Positions 44,634 to 54,704 of a DNA stretch of 64,000 nucleotides are shown piece after piece. A model generated the notes under the pieces. It was given only the letters and a program-made list of their open reading frames with translations, had not been told where the DNA came from and did no database searches. The stretch comes from Caulobacter sp. SLTY (lineage in GTDB: Bacteria; Pseudomonadota; Alphaproteobacteria; Caulobacterales; Caulobacteraceae): assembly GCF_009905535.1 (NCBI RefSeq), contig NZ_JAAALA010000014.1, positions 1 to 64,000 on the forward strand, read 5' to 3'. Within the stretch, counting starts at the first letter, position 1. Each line of letters opens with the position of its first letter. Position numbers and translations under genes: made by a program.

Positions 44634-45409
44634 ACCTTCGCCGAGTAGGCAATCGCACCCGTCAGGAAGGCTACCTGCGCCCCATAGTAGAGGAACCAGA
44701 TTGCCCAGTCGGTCAGGCGCGCCGGGCCGGGCAGCTTGGCGCTTCGGAACAACTGGCCGGCCAGGATCGCGTCCGAGGCCATGAACAGCAGGCCGCCGAT
44801 GGCCCAGGCGATGTTGTGCGACCAGTGGGTCAGGCCCTCGCAGACCATCACCACGATGACCACCACATAGGCCACGACGGGCCAGCGCAGGGCTCCCAGG
44901 TGGGGCCACAGCCAGCGCAACATGCCGGCGCCGACCAGGGCCACTACGGCCATCGCCGCGTAGATCACAGGTCCCAGGGTCCGGGTTTCAGCCGCCCCGG
45001 CGAACAGCACGATGAAGGCGACATGGCCGAGCAGGAAGGCCACCAGGCCCGGCGGCAACCACCGCTTGGGGTTACCCGCGAGGAAGGCGTCGCCAATGGC
45101 GCAGAGGGCGAAGCCCGCGCCGAGCAGGATCATGGACGAGCGGGCCGCCTCGCTGCCCGGAAAAGCCGCCAAGTTCACGAAGACCAGCAGCGCCAGGATC
45201 CCGACGGCGGAGGTCTTCAGGACCGTCCGGAAGGCGGACGGCGGCCGATGGCTGTACACCAACCCATACAGGATCGCCGCGAGCGGAGAAAACAGCAGGG
45301 CGCCACCGAAAAGAAGCGTCGGAAAGTCGGCGTATCCCATGCCGGCCATGGTCAGTTCACCGTCGTGACCTGACGCCGATTTGACCATCCTATGCTCGCC
45401 CAAGACCAT
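44630..45409 (-). CDS. YhhN/TMEM86 lysoplasmalogenase-like membrane protein
   Basis: This is a 259-residue polytopic protein with about eight membrane segments and the YhhN signature. GAGFALCAIGDAFLAGNPKR and GGLLFMASDAILAGQLF carry the paired Asp residues thought to be catalytic in lysoplasmalogenases. The ATG at 45409 has GGGAGG seven bases upstream; a later ATG is also possible. The enzyme would cleave lysoplasmalogens, which alphaproteobacteria rarely make, so the true substrate is unclear. Confidence 0.85.
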   Translation of the reverse strand: MVLGEHRMVKSASGHDGELTMAGMGYADFPTLLFGGALLFSPLAAILYGLVYSHRPPSAFRTVLKTSAVGILALLVFVNLAAFPGSEAARSSMILLGAGFALCAIGDAFLAGNPKRWLPPGLVAFLLGHVAFIVLFAGAAETRTLGPVIYAAMAVVALVGAGMLRWLWPHLGALRWPVVAYVVVIVVMVCEGLTHWSHNIAWAIGGLLFMASDAILAGQLFRSAKLPGPARLTDWAIWFLYYGAQVAFLTGAIAYSAKV

Positions 45410-45465
45410 GCAAGGCCCTCCCCGAGGGGAGTTGGACCCGGCGCGGTCAGCCCGTCAACCGAGGT

Positions 45466-45870
45466 CTACCCCTTGTCATCCCTGAGGAACTTCCGTGCCG
45501 CCGCCCGGTGCCGGTCCTTGATGTTCTTGCCCACGACCGCCAGCAAGGCCGCGATCACCGCCGCGTCGTCAGTGAAGCCCACGCCCGCCAGCACATCCGG
45601 GATCGCGTCGGTCGGCAGGATGAAATAGGCCAGGCCGGCCAGCATCATCCCCTTGGCGGCGATGGGGGTTTCCGGGTCGCGGGCGCACCACCAGATGGCC
45701 AGGGCGTCGTCCAGGAAGGGCACCTTGGCGGCCACCTTGCGCACCTTCGGCCAGAAGCCTTCGCGCACCCTCATCTCGTTGACACGGATCACTTCAGGCA
45801 CGAGCGCCTTGCCCGGAGCGATAATCTCCTCCGGATTGACGTTGGGTGACGGCTTGGCTTTCGCGCTCAC
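45466..45870 (-). CDS. DUF1232 (YkvA-like) protein
   Basis: This 134-residue protein has a charged N-terminal half and the DUF1232 hydrophobic core PIAAKGMMLAGLAYFILPTD followed by AIPDVLAGVGFTDDAAVIAA. The function is unknown; members are thought to be membrane-associated. The GTG at 45870 (reading SAKAKPSPN after it) has GAGAGAGGG about ten bases upstream and is preferred to a GTG 12 codons earlier. It is divergent from the SDR at 45927. Confidence 0.9.
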   Translation of the reverse strand: MSAKAKPSPNVNPEEIIAPGKALVPEVIRVNEMRVREGFWPKVRKVAAKVPFLDDALAIWWCARDPETPIAAKGMMLAGLAYFILPTDAIPDVLAGVGFTDDAAVIAALLAVVGKNIKDRHRAAARKFLRDDKG

Positions 45871-45926
45871 GAGACTAAACCCTCTCTCCGAAACACTATT
45901 CAACACGATCTCGATGGGAGACGTCC

Positions 45927-46715
<789 letters not shown>

Positions 46716-46740
46716 GCTTCGGTGATTTCGAAACGATGGA

Positions 46741-46768
46741 GGCCCCGCCAACCGGCGGGGCCTTTTTT
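46741..46768 (+). terminator. Rho-independent terminator after the SDR gene
   Basis: GGCCCCGCC (46741-46749) pairs with GGCGGGGCC (46754-46762) around AACC, followed directly by six T (46763-46768). This is a textbook plus-strand intrinsic terminator 25 bp after the SDR stop. The minus-strand side has no T-run, so the convergent lipoprotein gene is not served by it. Confidence 0.93.
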
Positions 46769-46776
46769 CGTTGCGG

Positions 46777-47367
46777 TCAGCGCCGAACGTCTTCCGGCCG
46801 CACGATGCCGGGGCCGAGGTTGGCCACCACTTCTCGGGCGTCGAAGCTGCGGTCGGCGGGCGAGGGCGAGCGGCCGCGGTACATGACGATCTCGGCGTTG
46901 GCCTCGAACTTGGTCACGGTGCGCATGTCCATGTCGTCGGCCCAGAACCGGTTGCTGTAGAACGGATCCCAGGCGCGCCAGCCGTAGCGGGGGCCGAAAT
47001 AGCGCCAGCTCGGCCGCCAGTAGCCGTAGCCATAGCCGAACCGGCCGCCAGGGGGCGGGTCGTAATAGGTGCGGCTGTCACGGTTGGTCTCTCGGTCGGC
47101 CAGCACGAAGCCGTCGTAGCCCTCCGCAAGCGTGAGCTCGGCCGCCCGGAACAACAGATAGCGCTCGACCGTGTCGCGCGACGTCAGGCTGTTGCCGTTG
47201 AAGCTGACCCGGTAGCGGTCGGCGGTGATCCGCTGGTCGGTATAGCCGCCCGAGACCGACTGGCCCCGGACGTTGGGTTGATAGGGCGTGGCCGTGGCGC
47301 AGGCCGAAATCCCTGCCCCAGCCAATCCCAGCACCGCCGCGATTGCCGCGGCCTTCGCGATCTTCAT
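46777..47367 (-). CDS. CC0125/CC1285-family lipoprotein
   Basis: This 196-residue lipoprotein has the lipobox ISAC (Cys23). The core block reads GYTDQRITADRYRVSFNGNS then LFRAAELTLAEGYDGFVLAD, the pattern of a Caulobacterales-specific family named after C. crescentus CC0125/CC1285. Mid-protein is Gly/Tyr/Trp/Arg-rich (GRFGYGYGYWRPSWRYFGPR). It is anchored in the outer or inner membrane facing the periplasm. The function is unknown. Confidence 0.9.
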   Translation of the reverse strand: MKIAKAAAIAAVLGLAGAGISACATATPYQPNVRGQSVSGGYTDQRITADRYRVSFNGNSLTSRDTVERYLLFRAAELTLAEGYDGFVLADRETNRDSRTYYDPPPGGRFGYGYGYWRPSWRYFGPRYGWRAWDPFYSNRFWADDMDMRTVTKFEANAEIVMYRGRSPSPADRSFDAREVVANLGPGIVRPEDVRR

Positions 47368-47457
47368 CGCATGTCCTCCTGATCCCGCGCTTGCCGCGCG
47401 GTAGCGTCCCTAAGAGGTTAACCTCGGATCGCGGCAGAAGTTGCGCAAGGGCGGCGC

Positions 47458-48087
47458 TTACCGTCTGAGCAGAATCAACGCGGCGGCGGCGATCAGCAGG
47501 CCGCCGATGGCGAACCGGAAGATGCGCCGAAACCCCGGCTGGCTCATCCGCTCGGCCAGGGCCGCGCCGCCGAGCCCGTAGGCGGTCATGGTGACCAGAT
47601 CCATCCCGATCGTGGCGGCCGCGAACAGCAGCAGCTGCGGGACCAGCGGCCGGTCGGGGTCGGCGAAGCTGGGCAGCACCACCCCGAAGAACAGCAGGGC
47701 CTTGGGATTGGCTAACTGCACCGCGAAGCCGTCGCGCAGGGCGGATCGGTCGAGGTGCGCTTCCGGCGGCGGGGGCTCGGGGGCATTCACGACGCCGCCC
47801 CGGATCGATTGGAGGCCCATCCAGATCAGATAGAGGCCACCGGCGATGGTCAGGGCCTGGAAGGCCTGTGGGAAGGCGGCCATCACCGCGCCCAGGCCCA
47901 GGGCGGCGGCGGCAAACCAGGACAGGGTCGCCAGGGTCATGCCCGCCACCCCCTGGATGACCGCCGCCTTGCCGCGCCGCATGCCGGTGGCGATCGAGAA
48001 AAGGTTGGCCGGCCCCGGAAAGGCGGCCATCCCCGCCATGACGAGCAGGAAGGCGCTGTAGCGGGCCGGGTCGACGGGAAGCTGCAT
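47458..48087 (-). CDS. LysE/RhtB-family amino-acid exporter
   Basis: This 209-residue inner-membrane protein has six hydrophobic segments. It shows LysE marks: AFPGPANLFSIATGMRRGKA near residue 24 and VQLANPKALLFFGVVLPSF in the middle. It probably exports an amino acid or similar metabolite. The ATG at 48087 begins just before the first membrane helix; the upstream extension is unlike the family. It is divergent from the cupin gene. Confidence 0.9.
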   Translation of the reverse strand: MQLPVDPARYSAFLLVMAGMAAFPGPANLFSIATGMRRGKAAVIQGVAGMTLATLSWFAAAALGLGAVMAAFPQAFQALTIAGGLYLIWMGLQSIRGGVVNAPEPPPPEAHLDRSALRDGFAVQLANPKALLFFGVVLPSFADPDRPLVPQLLLFAAATIGMDLVTMTAYGLGGAALAERMSQPGFRRIFRFAIGGLLIAAAALILLRR

Positions 48088-48173
48088 GCCGCGCTGCTTA
48101 CGCCCAGCGGCGGCGGGGTCAATGTTGCGAGCTCGGGAAACCGGTGTCATCGTGCTCGGAAGGAGGACACCCC

Positions 48174-48578
48174 ATGACCCTGCTCGCTGCGCTTTTGGCC
48201 GCCGCACTCTGCCAGGCTCCGCCGGCGGTGATCATCGACGAGACGAAGGTCGTCCGCCAGGAGCCCCCGCCGCACAACGGAACGGGGATGAGCACCGCCT
48301 ATCGGATCAGCGACGCGGCGCCGGGTCGCAACTTCGAGTTCCGCAAGCGGGTGATGCACAAGGGCGCGGCCATCGGGCTGCATGTGCTGAAGCACGACGA
48401 AGTCTGTTATGTGCTGTCGGGCCGGGGGGAGGTGACCTCTGACGGGGTGACCACGCCGATGGAGGCGGGGATGGCCGCCTATCTCTACGAAGGCGCCGAT
48501 GTCGGCATCCGCCAGATAGGCGACGAGGAGCTGGTGCTGATCATCGCCTATCCGCTGAAGGAGCGGGTGAAGCCCTAA
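48174..48578 (+). CDS. Exported cupin-domain protein
   Basis: This 134-residue single cupin carries a short signal peptide (TLLAALLAAALCQA, then PPAV). The barrel has the first metal motif GAAIGLHVLKHDEVCYVLSG (His, His, Glu) and a second motif that is poorly conserved (GADVGIRQIGDEEL). The predicted periplasmic location is uncommon for small cupins. Enzymatic or binding roles cannot be separated. AAGGAGG lies upstream of the ATG. Its stop overlaps the convergent holA end by 4 bp. Confidence 0.85.
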   Translation: MTLLAALLAAALCQAPPAVIIDETKVVRQEPPPHNGTGMSTAYRISDAAPGRNFEFRKRVMHKGAAIGLHVLKHDEVCYVLSGRGEVTSDGVTTPMEAGMAAYLYEGADVGIRQIGDEELVLIIAYPLKERVKP

Positions 48579-49624
48579 AGTCCCAATCGCCGCGCCCGCC
48601 CGGCGATCGTCAGGGCCAGGCGTTCGGCGATCAGGCGGTCAGGACTGCCGGTCTGTTTGCAGGCCTTGTCGGCGGCCAGGATCTCCGGCTGCAGGGCGTC
48701 GATGTGGTCGAGGGTCCAGGCGCGGGCCTGGCGCAGGAATTCCCGCTCCTGCTTCCAGAACACGCCGCTGGCCTTGGCCGCCTCGGGCAGGCCCGCGCCG
48801 CTGGCCACCAGGGTCAGGGTTCGCCGCAATTTTCCCAGGTGCATGCCCATGGCGCGGACCGCCGGCGGGCCGGCCTCGCCCTCGGCGGCGGCGCGGGCCA
48901 GGCCCGCCTGGGCGGCGGCCAGCCGTCCTCCGAAGGCGTCATTGGCGGCTTCGAACAGCGAGGCCTCCGGCTCGACCCCCAGGAACTCCTCCAACTCGGC
49001 GGCGGTGACCTGCCGGCCGCTGCCGGGACCGATCCACAGGATCAGCCGCTCGATCTCCTGGCGGGCGACCCCCCGCTCCTTGGGCATGCGCGAGGCGAAG
49101 AGATCGAGCGCCGCCGAATCCAGGCTGACCTTGTCGGCGCCCAAGGCCTCGCGGGCCATGCGGGCGACGTCGCCCTGCTCGTCCTCGTAGCAGGGGATGG
49201 CGGCGCAGGCGGCCGCCTTCTCCGCCGCCTTGCGCAGCGCCGAGTCGCGGCCCAGGGCGCCGGCCTCGACGATCAGGAAGGCATCGGGGTTGAGCTTGCC
49301 TTCCGAATGGGCGGCCAGGGCTTCGGCGGCGGTCTTGTCGGGCGCCGTGCGCTCCCCGGTCAGCCGCACCCGGATCAGCCGCCGGCCGCCGATCATCGAG
49401 AGGGCGGTCAGCTCCTCCTCCAGCCGGCCGGCCTGGTCGAGGTCGGTCTCGGTCAGCATGGCGACGTTGAAGGGATCGTTGAGGTCCGGCGTGATCCGCT
49501 TGGCCAGTGCATCAGCCCGTTCCCGAACTCCGCCGCGGTCGCGGCCGTAGAGCAACACGGCGCGGATGTTGTCCGGCGGGCCTTTCAGGATGCGGTCGAC
49601 GTCGGGGCGTTTGGAGACGATCAT
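48575..49624 (-). CDS. holA: DNA polymerase III delta subunit
   Basis: HolA is the wrench of the clamp loader that opens the beta sliding clamp. The 349-residue protein has VLLYGRDRGGVRERADALAK near the N-terminus and MIGGRRLIRVRLTG then DAFLIVEAGALGRDSALRKA. The C-terminal collar follows with MGMHLGKLRRTL. A holA-lptE-leuS grouping is common in bacteria; here leuS and lptE lie about 1.1 kb away on the same strand, with the TetR and PaaI genes between. Confidence 0.92.
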   Translation of the reverse strand: MIVSKRPDVDRILKGPPDNIRAVLLYGRDRGGVRERADALAKRITPDLNDPFNVAMLTETDLDQAGRLEEELTALSMIGGRRLIRVRLTGERTAPDKTAAEALAAHSEGKLNPDAFLIVEAGALGRDSALRKAAEKAAACAAIPCYEDEQGDVARMAREALGADKVSLDSAALDLFASRMPKERGVARQEIERLILWIGPGSGRQVTAAELEEFLGVEPEASLFEAANDAFGGRLAAAQAGLARAAAEGEAGPPAVRAMGMHLGKLRRTLTLVASGAGLPEAAKASGVFWKQEREFLRQARAWTLDHIDALQPEILAADKACKQTGSPDRLIAERLALTIAGRARRLGL

Positions 49625-49636
49625 CTGATCGCCAAC

Positions 49637-50227
49637 CTACTGGCTTTGGCGCCGAAGGCCCAGATAGGCGCGGCCCAATCGCACCAGTTCATCCTCCAGT
49701 TCCTGTGAATGCAGGAAGGGCTGGTCCTCCAGCACCGCCGCCCGCATGGCCCCGTGGATCGCGCGGGAGAGGACGAACCGCTGGACGGGGGTTAGGGGCC
49801 GGCCCTCGGCGTCCAGGACCGGCGGCAGACGGTCGAAGCCGGCCGCCAGGGCCTTGGGATCGCTGATCGCCAGCTGGGCGCGGACTGCCGCCCGGCGGGC
49901 CACGCGGCGGCCGTCGAAGGCGCGGAGAAAGGCGCGGATCATCGTCCGGTCGGCGGCCTGACCGTCTGCGCCAGCGGGGGCGGCCTCATCGATCCTGGCC
50001 TGTTCCCGCTGGGACATGGCCACGAGGATGGCCTGCTTGTCGGGGAAGTAGCGGTAGATGGCGCCGATGCTGACCCCGGCCCGTTCGGCGATGGCGTTGG
50101 TGTTGAAGGCCGCCTCGCCGCCCGACTCCAAAATCTGAGCCGCCGCCTCGAGGATCGCCTCGACACAGGCCTGGGCGCGGGCCTGACGGGGGACAACGCG
50201 CCGCACGGCGGGGGTTTGGTCGGTCAT
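49637..50227 (-). CDS. TetR/AcrR-family transcriptional regulator
   Basis: This 196-residue repressor has the N-terminal helix-turn-helix (ACVEAILEAAAQILESGGEA then IAERAGVSIGAIYRYFPDKQ) and an Arg/Ala-rich ligand domain. The ATG at 50227 begins right before the HTH region. It is divergent from the PaaI thioesterase gene across an 83-bp gap with a palindrome, so it probably controls that gene and itself. The ligand is unknown; it might be an acyl-CoA or aromatic. Confidence 0.9.
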   Translation of the reverse strand: MTDQTPAVRRVVPRQARAQACVEAILEAAAQILESGGEAAFNTNAIAERAGVSIGAIYRYFPDKQAILVAMSQREQARIDEAAPAGADGQAADRTMIRAFLRAFDGRRVARRAAVRAQLAISDPKALAAGFDRLPPVLDAEGRPLTPVQRFVLSRAIHGAMRAAVLEDQPFLHSQELEDELVRLGRAYLGLRRQSQ

Positions 50228-50258
50228 CGGTCCGAACGGGCAAAGCTGAGTAGCCAAA

Positions 50259-50277
50259 AGGTGAGCATTGCTCATCT
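50259..50277. promoter_or_regulatory. Candidate TetR operator between divergent genes
   Basis: TGAGCA-T-TGCTCA (50262-50274) is a perfect palindrome. It extends to 19 bp (AGGTGAGCATTGCTCATCT) with one mismatched pair. It lies midway between the TetR start (50227) and the thioesterase start (50311), the expected place for an autoregulatory operator. Confidence 0.65.
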
Positions 50278-50310
50278 TTATGGCCTCGCCAACGGCTTGA
50301 GGATCGCCGC

Positions 50311-50745
50311 ATGACCTGGGCCACCGACCGTCTGGATGCTCTCGTCGCCGGCGGCTCTGAACCACCGTCGGTCGTCAGGACCTTGAAGCTCGGCCTGCTC
50401 GACGCCTGGGGCGAGGGGTGGATCCGCAAGACCTGGTGGCCCTCACCCGATCTCGAGAACGCCGATGGCACAATGTTCGGCGGTTACCTGGCGGCCCTGG
50501 CCGACCAGGCGTTGGCCTTTGCCGCGATGACCGTGGTCAGCGACGAACAGGCCTATCGGACGATCAACCTGCAGCTCAACTTCGTGCGGGTGACGCGCCT
50601 GGTCCCGCTGAACATCGACGCCCGGGTGGTGGCGGTGACCCGGCAGGTGATCACCGTGCGGGCCGAGTTCCGCCGCGAGGATGGCCAGCTGGTCGCCGAG
50701 GCGACGGCGCAGCAGTTTCTGATGCCCTTCCCGACGGCCGCTTAG
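50311..50745 (+). CDS. PaaI-family hotdog thioesterase
   Basis: This 144-residue hotdog protein has the DGTMFGGYLAALADQALAFA helix-sheet motif and LQLNFVRVTRLVPLNIDARV, typical of PaaI/YiiD-like acyl-CoA thioesterases. It probably hydrolyses medium-chain or aromatic acyl-CoA. It is divergent from the TetR gene and convergent with lptE (4-bp overlap). Confidence 0.88.
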   Translation: MTWATDRLDALVAGGSEPPSVVRTLKLGLLDAWGEGWIRKTWWPSPDLENADGTMFGGYLAALADQALAFAAMTVVSDEQAYRTINLQLNFVRVTRLVPLNIDARVVAVTRQVITVRAEFRREDGQLVAEATAQQFLMPFPTAA

Positions 50746-51236
50746 CCGTTTCGCTTCAGCATCCAGACGGCCAGATCCATCTGGATCTTCCGCGCCAGCT
50801 CGTCGGCCACCTTCTGCTCGGCGTCCTGCTGGGCGCTGATGGCGGCATAGGGCTGGTCGGCGCGGTCGAAGGTGACCTCGGCGTAGCTGACGCCCTGCGT
50901 CGCGGTCGAGCCGTCGGCGCGGCTGATCAGCTTCCAGTTGGCGGTGACCACATATTCGTAGCGGCTGGCCACCCCGTCGGGGCGGCGGCCGCGCGGGATG
51001 CGGCTTTCCTTGAGCACCAGCTCCAGCCGCCACTCGGCCGGGCGACCGTCGCGGGCCAGGGCGTCGTCGAGCGATTCGCGCAGCAGGGCGCCGGCGCGGC
51101 CCTCCGGGGCGATGGTCTCGATGGCCGACAGGCCGGGGGAGACCCCCGGCGCGGCGTACAGCGGGGTGAACCCGCAGCCGCCCAGCGGCAGGGCCAGGGC
51201 CCCGAGAAGCACGAGAAGAGCTGCAGGTCGGATCAT
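50742..51236 (-). CDS. lptE: LPS-assembly lipoprotein LptE
   Basis: LptE plugs the LptD barrel that inserts lipopolysaccharide in the outer membrane. The 164-residue protein has a lipobox ending at Cys21 (LGGCGFTPLYA, the usual LptE start), then AGALLRESLDDALA and the beta-rich YEYVVTANWKLISRADG. It starts at the last base of the leuS stop codon and is co-transcribed with leuS. Confidence 0.92.
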   Translation of the reverse strand: MIRPAALLVLLGALALPLGGCGFTPLYAAPGVSPGLSAIETIAPEGRAGALLRESLDDALARDGRPAEWRLELVLKESRIPRGRRPDGVASRYEYVVTANWKLISRADGSTATQGVSYAEVTFDRADQPYAAISAQQDAEQKVADELARKIQMDLAVWMLKRNG

Positions 51237-53818
51237 CAGTTGGCCACGATGTTGACGATGCGGTCCTGGACCACGATCACCTTGCGAACGGTCAGGCCGG
51301 CAAGATGAGCCGAAACGCCGGCGTCCGCCAGGGCCAGCGCCTCGACATCGGCGCTGGCGGCGCCTTTGGGGGCCACCACCTCGCCGCGGCGCTTGCCGTT
51401 GATCTGCACCGGCAGGGTGACCTCGTTGTCGGCGGCCAGGGCCGGGTCGGCCTTGGGCCAGGCGGCGTTGACCACCATGCCCTCGCCGCCCAGGCGCTCC
51501 CAGCAGGCCTCGGCCAGGTGGGGGGTGAAGGGGGCGATCAGCCGGGCCAGGACGTCCAGCGCCTCGGCCCGCGCCGCCTGCACGCCCGCGGAGGCGTCGG
51601 CGGCCGGATAGGCTTTGAGGATGTTCAGGAACTCGTACAGCTTTGCCACGCCGGTGTTGAAACGGAACCGCTCGATGGAGTCGGTCACCGGCCCGATCAG
51701 CTTGTGGGTGGCCTTACGCAGCTCGGTCGCCGCGGCGTCCGCCGGATCGAAGACCGGCGCGGGACCCTCCGGCTGAGCATCGAACTCGGCCCAGACGCGG
51801 TGCACGAAGCGGCCGGAGCCCTCGACCCCGGCATTGGTCCACTCGACGTCCCGCTCGGGCGGGCTGTCGCTCATCACGAACAGGCGGGCGGCGTCGACGC
51901 CGTAGGTCTCGAAGATGCCTTCGGGCGCGACGACGTTCTTCTTGGACTTCGACATCTTCTCGATGTCGCCGATGACCAGAGGCTCGCCGCTGACCTTCAT
52001 CCGCGCTTGGCGCGCGCCGTCCACGGTGACGAAGTCGACGGTTGCGGGCTCCACCCAGTCACCCTCAGCAGTCTTGTAGGTCTCGTGTGTGACCATGCCT
52101 TGGGTGAACAGCCCGGCGAAGGGCTCGGCCACGCTCAGCATCCCCTGGTCTTTCAGAGCGCGGGTGATGAAGCGGGCGTAGAGCAGGTGCAGCACCGCGT
52201 GCTCGACCCCGCCGATGTACTGGTCGACCGCCATCCACTTGTCGGCGGCGGCCTTGTCGATCGGCTCGGCCGCATGCGGATTGGCGAAGCGAGCGAAGTA
52301 CCAGCTCGAGTCCACGAAGGTGTCCAGCGTGTCGGTCTCGCGTTGCGCATCGGCGCCGCAGGACGGGCACTTCACATGCTTCCAGGTCGGATGACGCAGC
52401 AGCGGATTGCCGGGAACGTCGAAGGTGACGTCCTCGGGCAGCACCACGGGCAGCTGGTCGTCCGGCACGGGGACCGGTCCACAGGCCTGGCAATGGATGA
52501 TCGGGATCGGGCAGCCCCAGTAGCGCTGGCGAGACACGCCCCAGTCGCGCAAGCGATAGACGGTGGCGCCCTGGCCTTGGCCCTGGGCTTCGACACGGCT
52601 GACGGCGGCGGCCTTGGCCTGCTCCACCGTCATCCCGTCCATGAAGTCGGAGTTGAAGATCTTCCCCGGGCCGACATAGGCCTCCGACCCGACCATGAAG
52701 GTGGCCGGGTGGGCGTCGGAGGGCAGCACCACCGGCTTGACCGGCAGGTGGTACTTGCGGGCGAAGTCCAGGTCGCGCTGGTCGTGGGCCGGGCAGCCGA
52801 AAATGGCGCCCGTGCCGTAGTCCATCAGCACGAAGTTGGCGATCCAGACCGGCAGCTTCCAGTCCGGGTCGAAGGGGTGAACCACGCTCAGGCCGGTATC
52901 CAGCCCCAGCTTCTCCCCGGCCTCGATCTCAACCTCGCTGGTGCCACCCGCGCGGCACTGCTTGATGAAGTCTGCGACCTTGGGATCGGCCGACAGCTGT
53001 TCGGCCAGCGGGTGGTCCGGGGCGATGGCCAGGAAGCTGGCGCCGTACAGGGTGTCGGGACGGGTGGTGTAGACCTCCAGCCCGCCTTCCAGGCCGGCCG
53101 GCGCAACGCCATCGAACGCCCAGGTCATCCGCAGGCCCTGGCTGCGGCCGATCCAGTTTTCCTGCATCGTCCGGACCTTCTCAGGCCAGCGGTCCAGGGT
53201 GCTCAATCCCTCGATCAGCTCGTCGGCATAGTCGGTAATGCGCAGGAACCACTGGGTCAGCTTGCGCTTCTCGACCGTCGCGCCCGAGCGCCAGCCCTTG
53301 CCGTCGATGACCTGCTCGTTCGCCAGCACGGTCATGTCGACCGGATCCCAGTTCACCGTCGCCTCGCGGCGATAGACCAGGCCACTGTCCAGCAGCTTCA
53401 GGAACCAGCGCTGCTGCTGGCCATAGTACTCGGGATCGCAGGTGGCGAACTCGCGCGACCAGTCGATGCTGGTGCCCAGCACCTTGAACGGCTCGCGCAT
53501 GGCCGCGATGTTGTCATAGGTCCAGCCCTTGGGGTGGACGCCGCGCTCCATGGCCGCGTTCTCGGCCGGCATGCCGAAGGCGTCCCAGCCCATCGGGTGC
53601 AGCACCGCATGGCCCTGCGCCCGCTTATAACGGGCCACCACGTCGCCCATGGTGTAGTTGCGCACATGCCCCATGTGCATCCGCCCGGACGGATAGGGGA
53701 ACATCTCCAGGACATAGAACTTGGGGCGCGGGTCGTCGTCAGCCGTGCGGAACACATCGGCGTCGGCCCAGGCTTTGCGCCACCTGGGCTCGGTTTCCTT
53801 GGGATTGTAGCGAGCCAT
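51236..53818 (-). CDS. leuS: Leucyl-tRNA synthetase
   Basis: This class I synthetase of 860 residues charges tRNA-Leu. Motifs are the HIGH-type [16 protein letters not shown] near residue 45 and the editing domain with [20 protein letters not shown] near residue 250. The KMSKS loop [10 protein letters not shown] is near residue 624, with an anticodon-binding C-terminus. A zinc-type insertion with CQACGPV and CPSCGAD is also present. It is followed directly by lptE. Confidence 0.99.
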   Translation of the reverse strand: MARYNPKETEPRWRKAWADADVFRTADDDPRPKFYVLEMFPYPSGRMHMGHVRNYTMGDVVARYKRAQGHAVLHPMGWDAFGMPAENAAMERGVHPKGWTYDNIAAMREPFKVLGTSIDWSREFATCDPEYYGQQQRWFLKLLDSGLVYRREATVNWDPVDMTVLANEQVIDGKGWRSGATVEKRKLTQWFLRITDYADELIEGLSTLDRWPEKVRTMQENWIGRSQGLRMTWAFDGVAPAGLEGGLEVYTTRPDTLYGASFLAIAPDHPLAEQLSADPKVADFIKQCRAGGTSEVEIEAGEKLGLDTGLSVVHPFDPDWKLPVWIANFVLMDYGTGAIFGCPAHDQRDLDFARKYHLPVKPVVLPSDAHPATFMVGSEAYVGPGKIFNSDFMDGMTVEQAKAAAVSRVEAQGQGQGATVYRLRDWGVSRQRYWGCPIPIIHCQACGPVPVPDDQLPVVLPEDVTFDVPGNPLLRHPTWKHVKCPSCGADAQRETDTLDTFVDSSWYFARFANPHAAEPIDKAAADKWMAVDQYIGGVEHAVLHLLYARFITRALKDQGMLSVAEPFAGLFTQGMVTHETYKTAEGDWVEPATVDFVTVDGARQARMKVSGEPLVIGDIEKMSKSKKNVVAPEGIFETYGVDAARLFVMSDSPPERDVEWTNAGVEGSGRFVHRVWAEFDAQPEGPAPVFDPADAAATELRKATHKLIGPVTDSIERFRFNTGVAKLYEFLNILKAYPAADASAGVQAARAEALDVLARLIAPFTPHLAEACWERLGGEGMVVNAAWPKADPALAADNEVTLPVQINGKRRGEVVAPKGAASADVEALALADAGVSAHLAGLTVRKVIVVQDRIVNIVAN

Positions 53819-53886
53819 GGCCGGTCTTTAGGGCGGCGGGGAACGGGGGGCAATCCTCCCCCTGCGCCCACGGAGAAGGCTAGCGT

Positions 53887-54366
53887 CTACTCTTCGCCGA
53901 TGTTGGCAAGTCGAAGCTTGCGGGCGCGGTCGAGGATGGCGTTTTCCATGTCCACCTCGGTCTGGGCCGCCGTCGGGGCGTCGACCCAGGTTCCGCCCTG
54001 GTTGACCTGCTTGAAGACGGTCACGTTCAGGGCGTCGGCGCGCAGGCGGGTGTCGAGGATGTAGGCCGTGGCCTTGAACCGCTCGTTGGGGGTCTGCGGG
54101 TCGGTGTACCAGTCGGTGATGATCACGCCGCCGTAGGGGTCGGCCGAGGCCAGGGGCATGAACTTCAGCACGTCGAGGCTGGCGCGCCAAAGGTAGCTGT
54201 TGACGCCGATCTCCGTGCCCTTGGGGGCCTTCTTGCCGCCACCGATGCCCAGGAAGCCGCCGTTGCCGTCCTTGACCTGCTTGGGGCCGCTCGAGCCACA
54301 GGCCGCCAGGGCCCCCGCCAGAACCACCACCGCGCCCAACCTGAACGCCCCGCGCGCAAACCGCAT
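53887..54366 (-). CDS. DUF3576 lipoprotein
   Basis: This is a 159-residue lipoprotein with the lipobox LAAC (Cys23) and a Gly/Lys-rich linker. The DUF3576 block IGVNSYLWRASLDVLKFMPL then DPYGGVIITDWYTDP and FKATAYILDTRLRADAL follows. The family is widespread in alphaproteobacteria, with no assigned function. The ATG at 54366 has GGAG nine bases upstream and is preferred to a TTG five codons earlier. It lies 68 bp upstream of leuS. Confidence 0.9.
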   Translation of the reverse strand: MRFARGAFRLGAVVVLAGALAACGSSGPKQVKDGNGGFLGIGGGKKAPKGTEIGVNSYLWRASLDVLKFMPLASADPYGGVIITDWYTDPQTPNERFKATAYILDTRLRADALNVTVFKQVNQGGTWVDAPTAAQTEVDMENAILDRARKLRLANIGEE

Positions 54367-54704
54367 GCCGTATCGCTCCAAATCGCCGCGCCGGTCCTCT
54401 TAAGGACGGCGCAAACCCTTCCAGATCGGGAAGGTGTCGCCAAGAGTTGCAGCGCAATTGCGGCGAACAGGCGTCCCACCCCCACGCATTTACGCTTCGG
54501 CGTTGCGTCTACATCATGGCCGCCGCCGGTCCAATGCCGAATCTCGTGGCCTTCCCGCCACAGGCGAGATGGGAATCGATCCGTGTTCACCAAGCCGCGT
54601 TGACCCAAAGTCGCCCAGATCGCTTATATAGTGGGAAGAGGAGCTGACGGCCTGGCCCCCAGGCGGACAAGTTCAGCTTGGGGCAGGGCTTTTTAGAGCA
54701 GGTT
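54367..54704. other. 338-bp gap between divergent DUF3576 and NtrZ-like genes
   Basis: No gene is supported here. The right part holds a clear promoter (54600-54630), a 70-base leader with a small hairpin (GCCTGG-CCC-CCAGGC, 54650-54664) and a T-run (ttttt, about 54690-54694). The left part must hold the DUF3576 promoter, but I cannot place it. A short unspaced palindrome-like CGCAATTGCG lies near 54454-54464. Confidence 0.5.
54600..54630 (+). promoter_or_regulatory. Promoter of the NtrZ-like gene
   Basis: TTGACC (54600-54605) and TTATAT (54624-54629) are spaced by 18 bp and fit a housekeeping promoter; the GCTTATAT context is close to the Caulobacter -10 style. It predicts a leader of about 70 bases before the ATG at 54705. 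Confidence 0.6.

Noticed and set aside
51305-54064. A 919-codon open frame on the plus strand opposite leuS
   Set aside because: leuS has all synthetase motifs in the minus strand; the antisense frame is His/Asp/Gly-rich with no domain.
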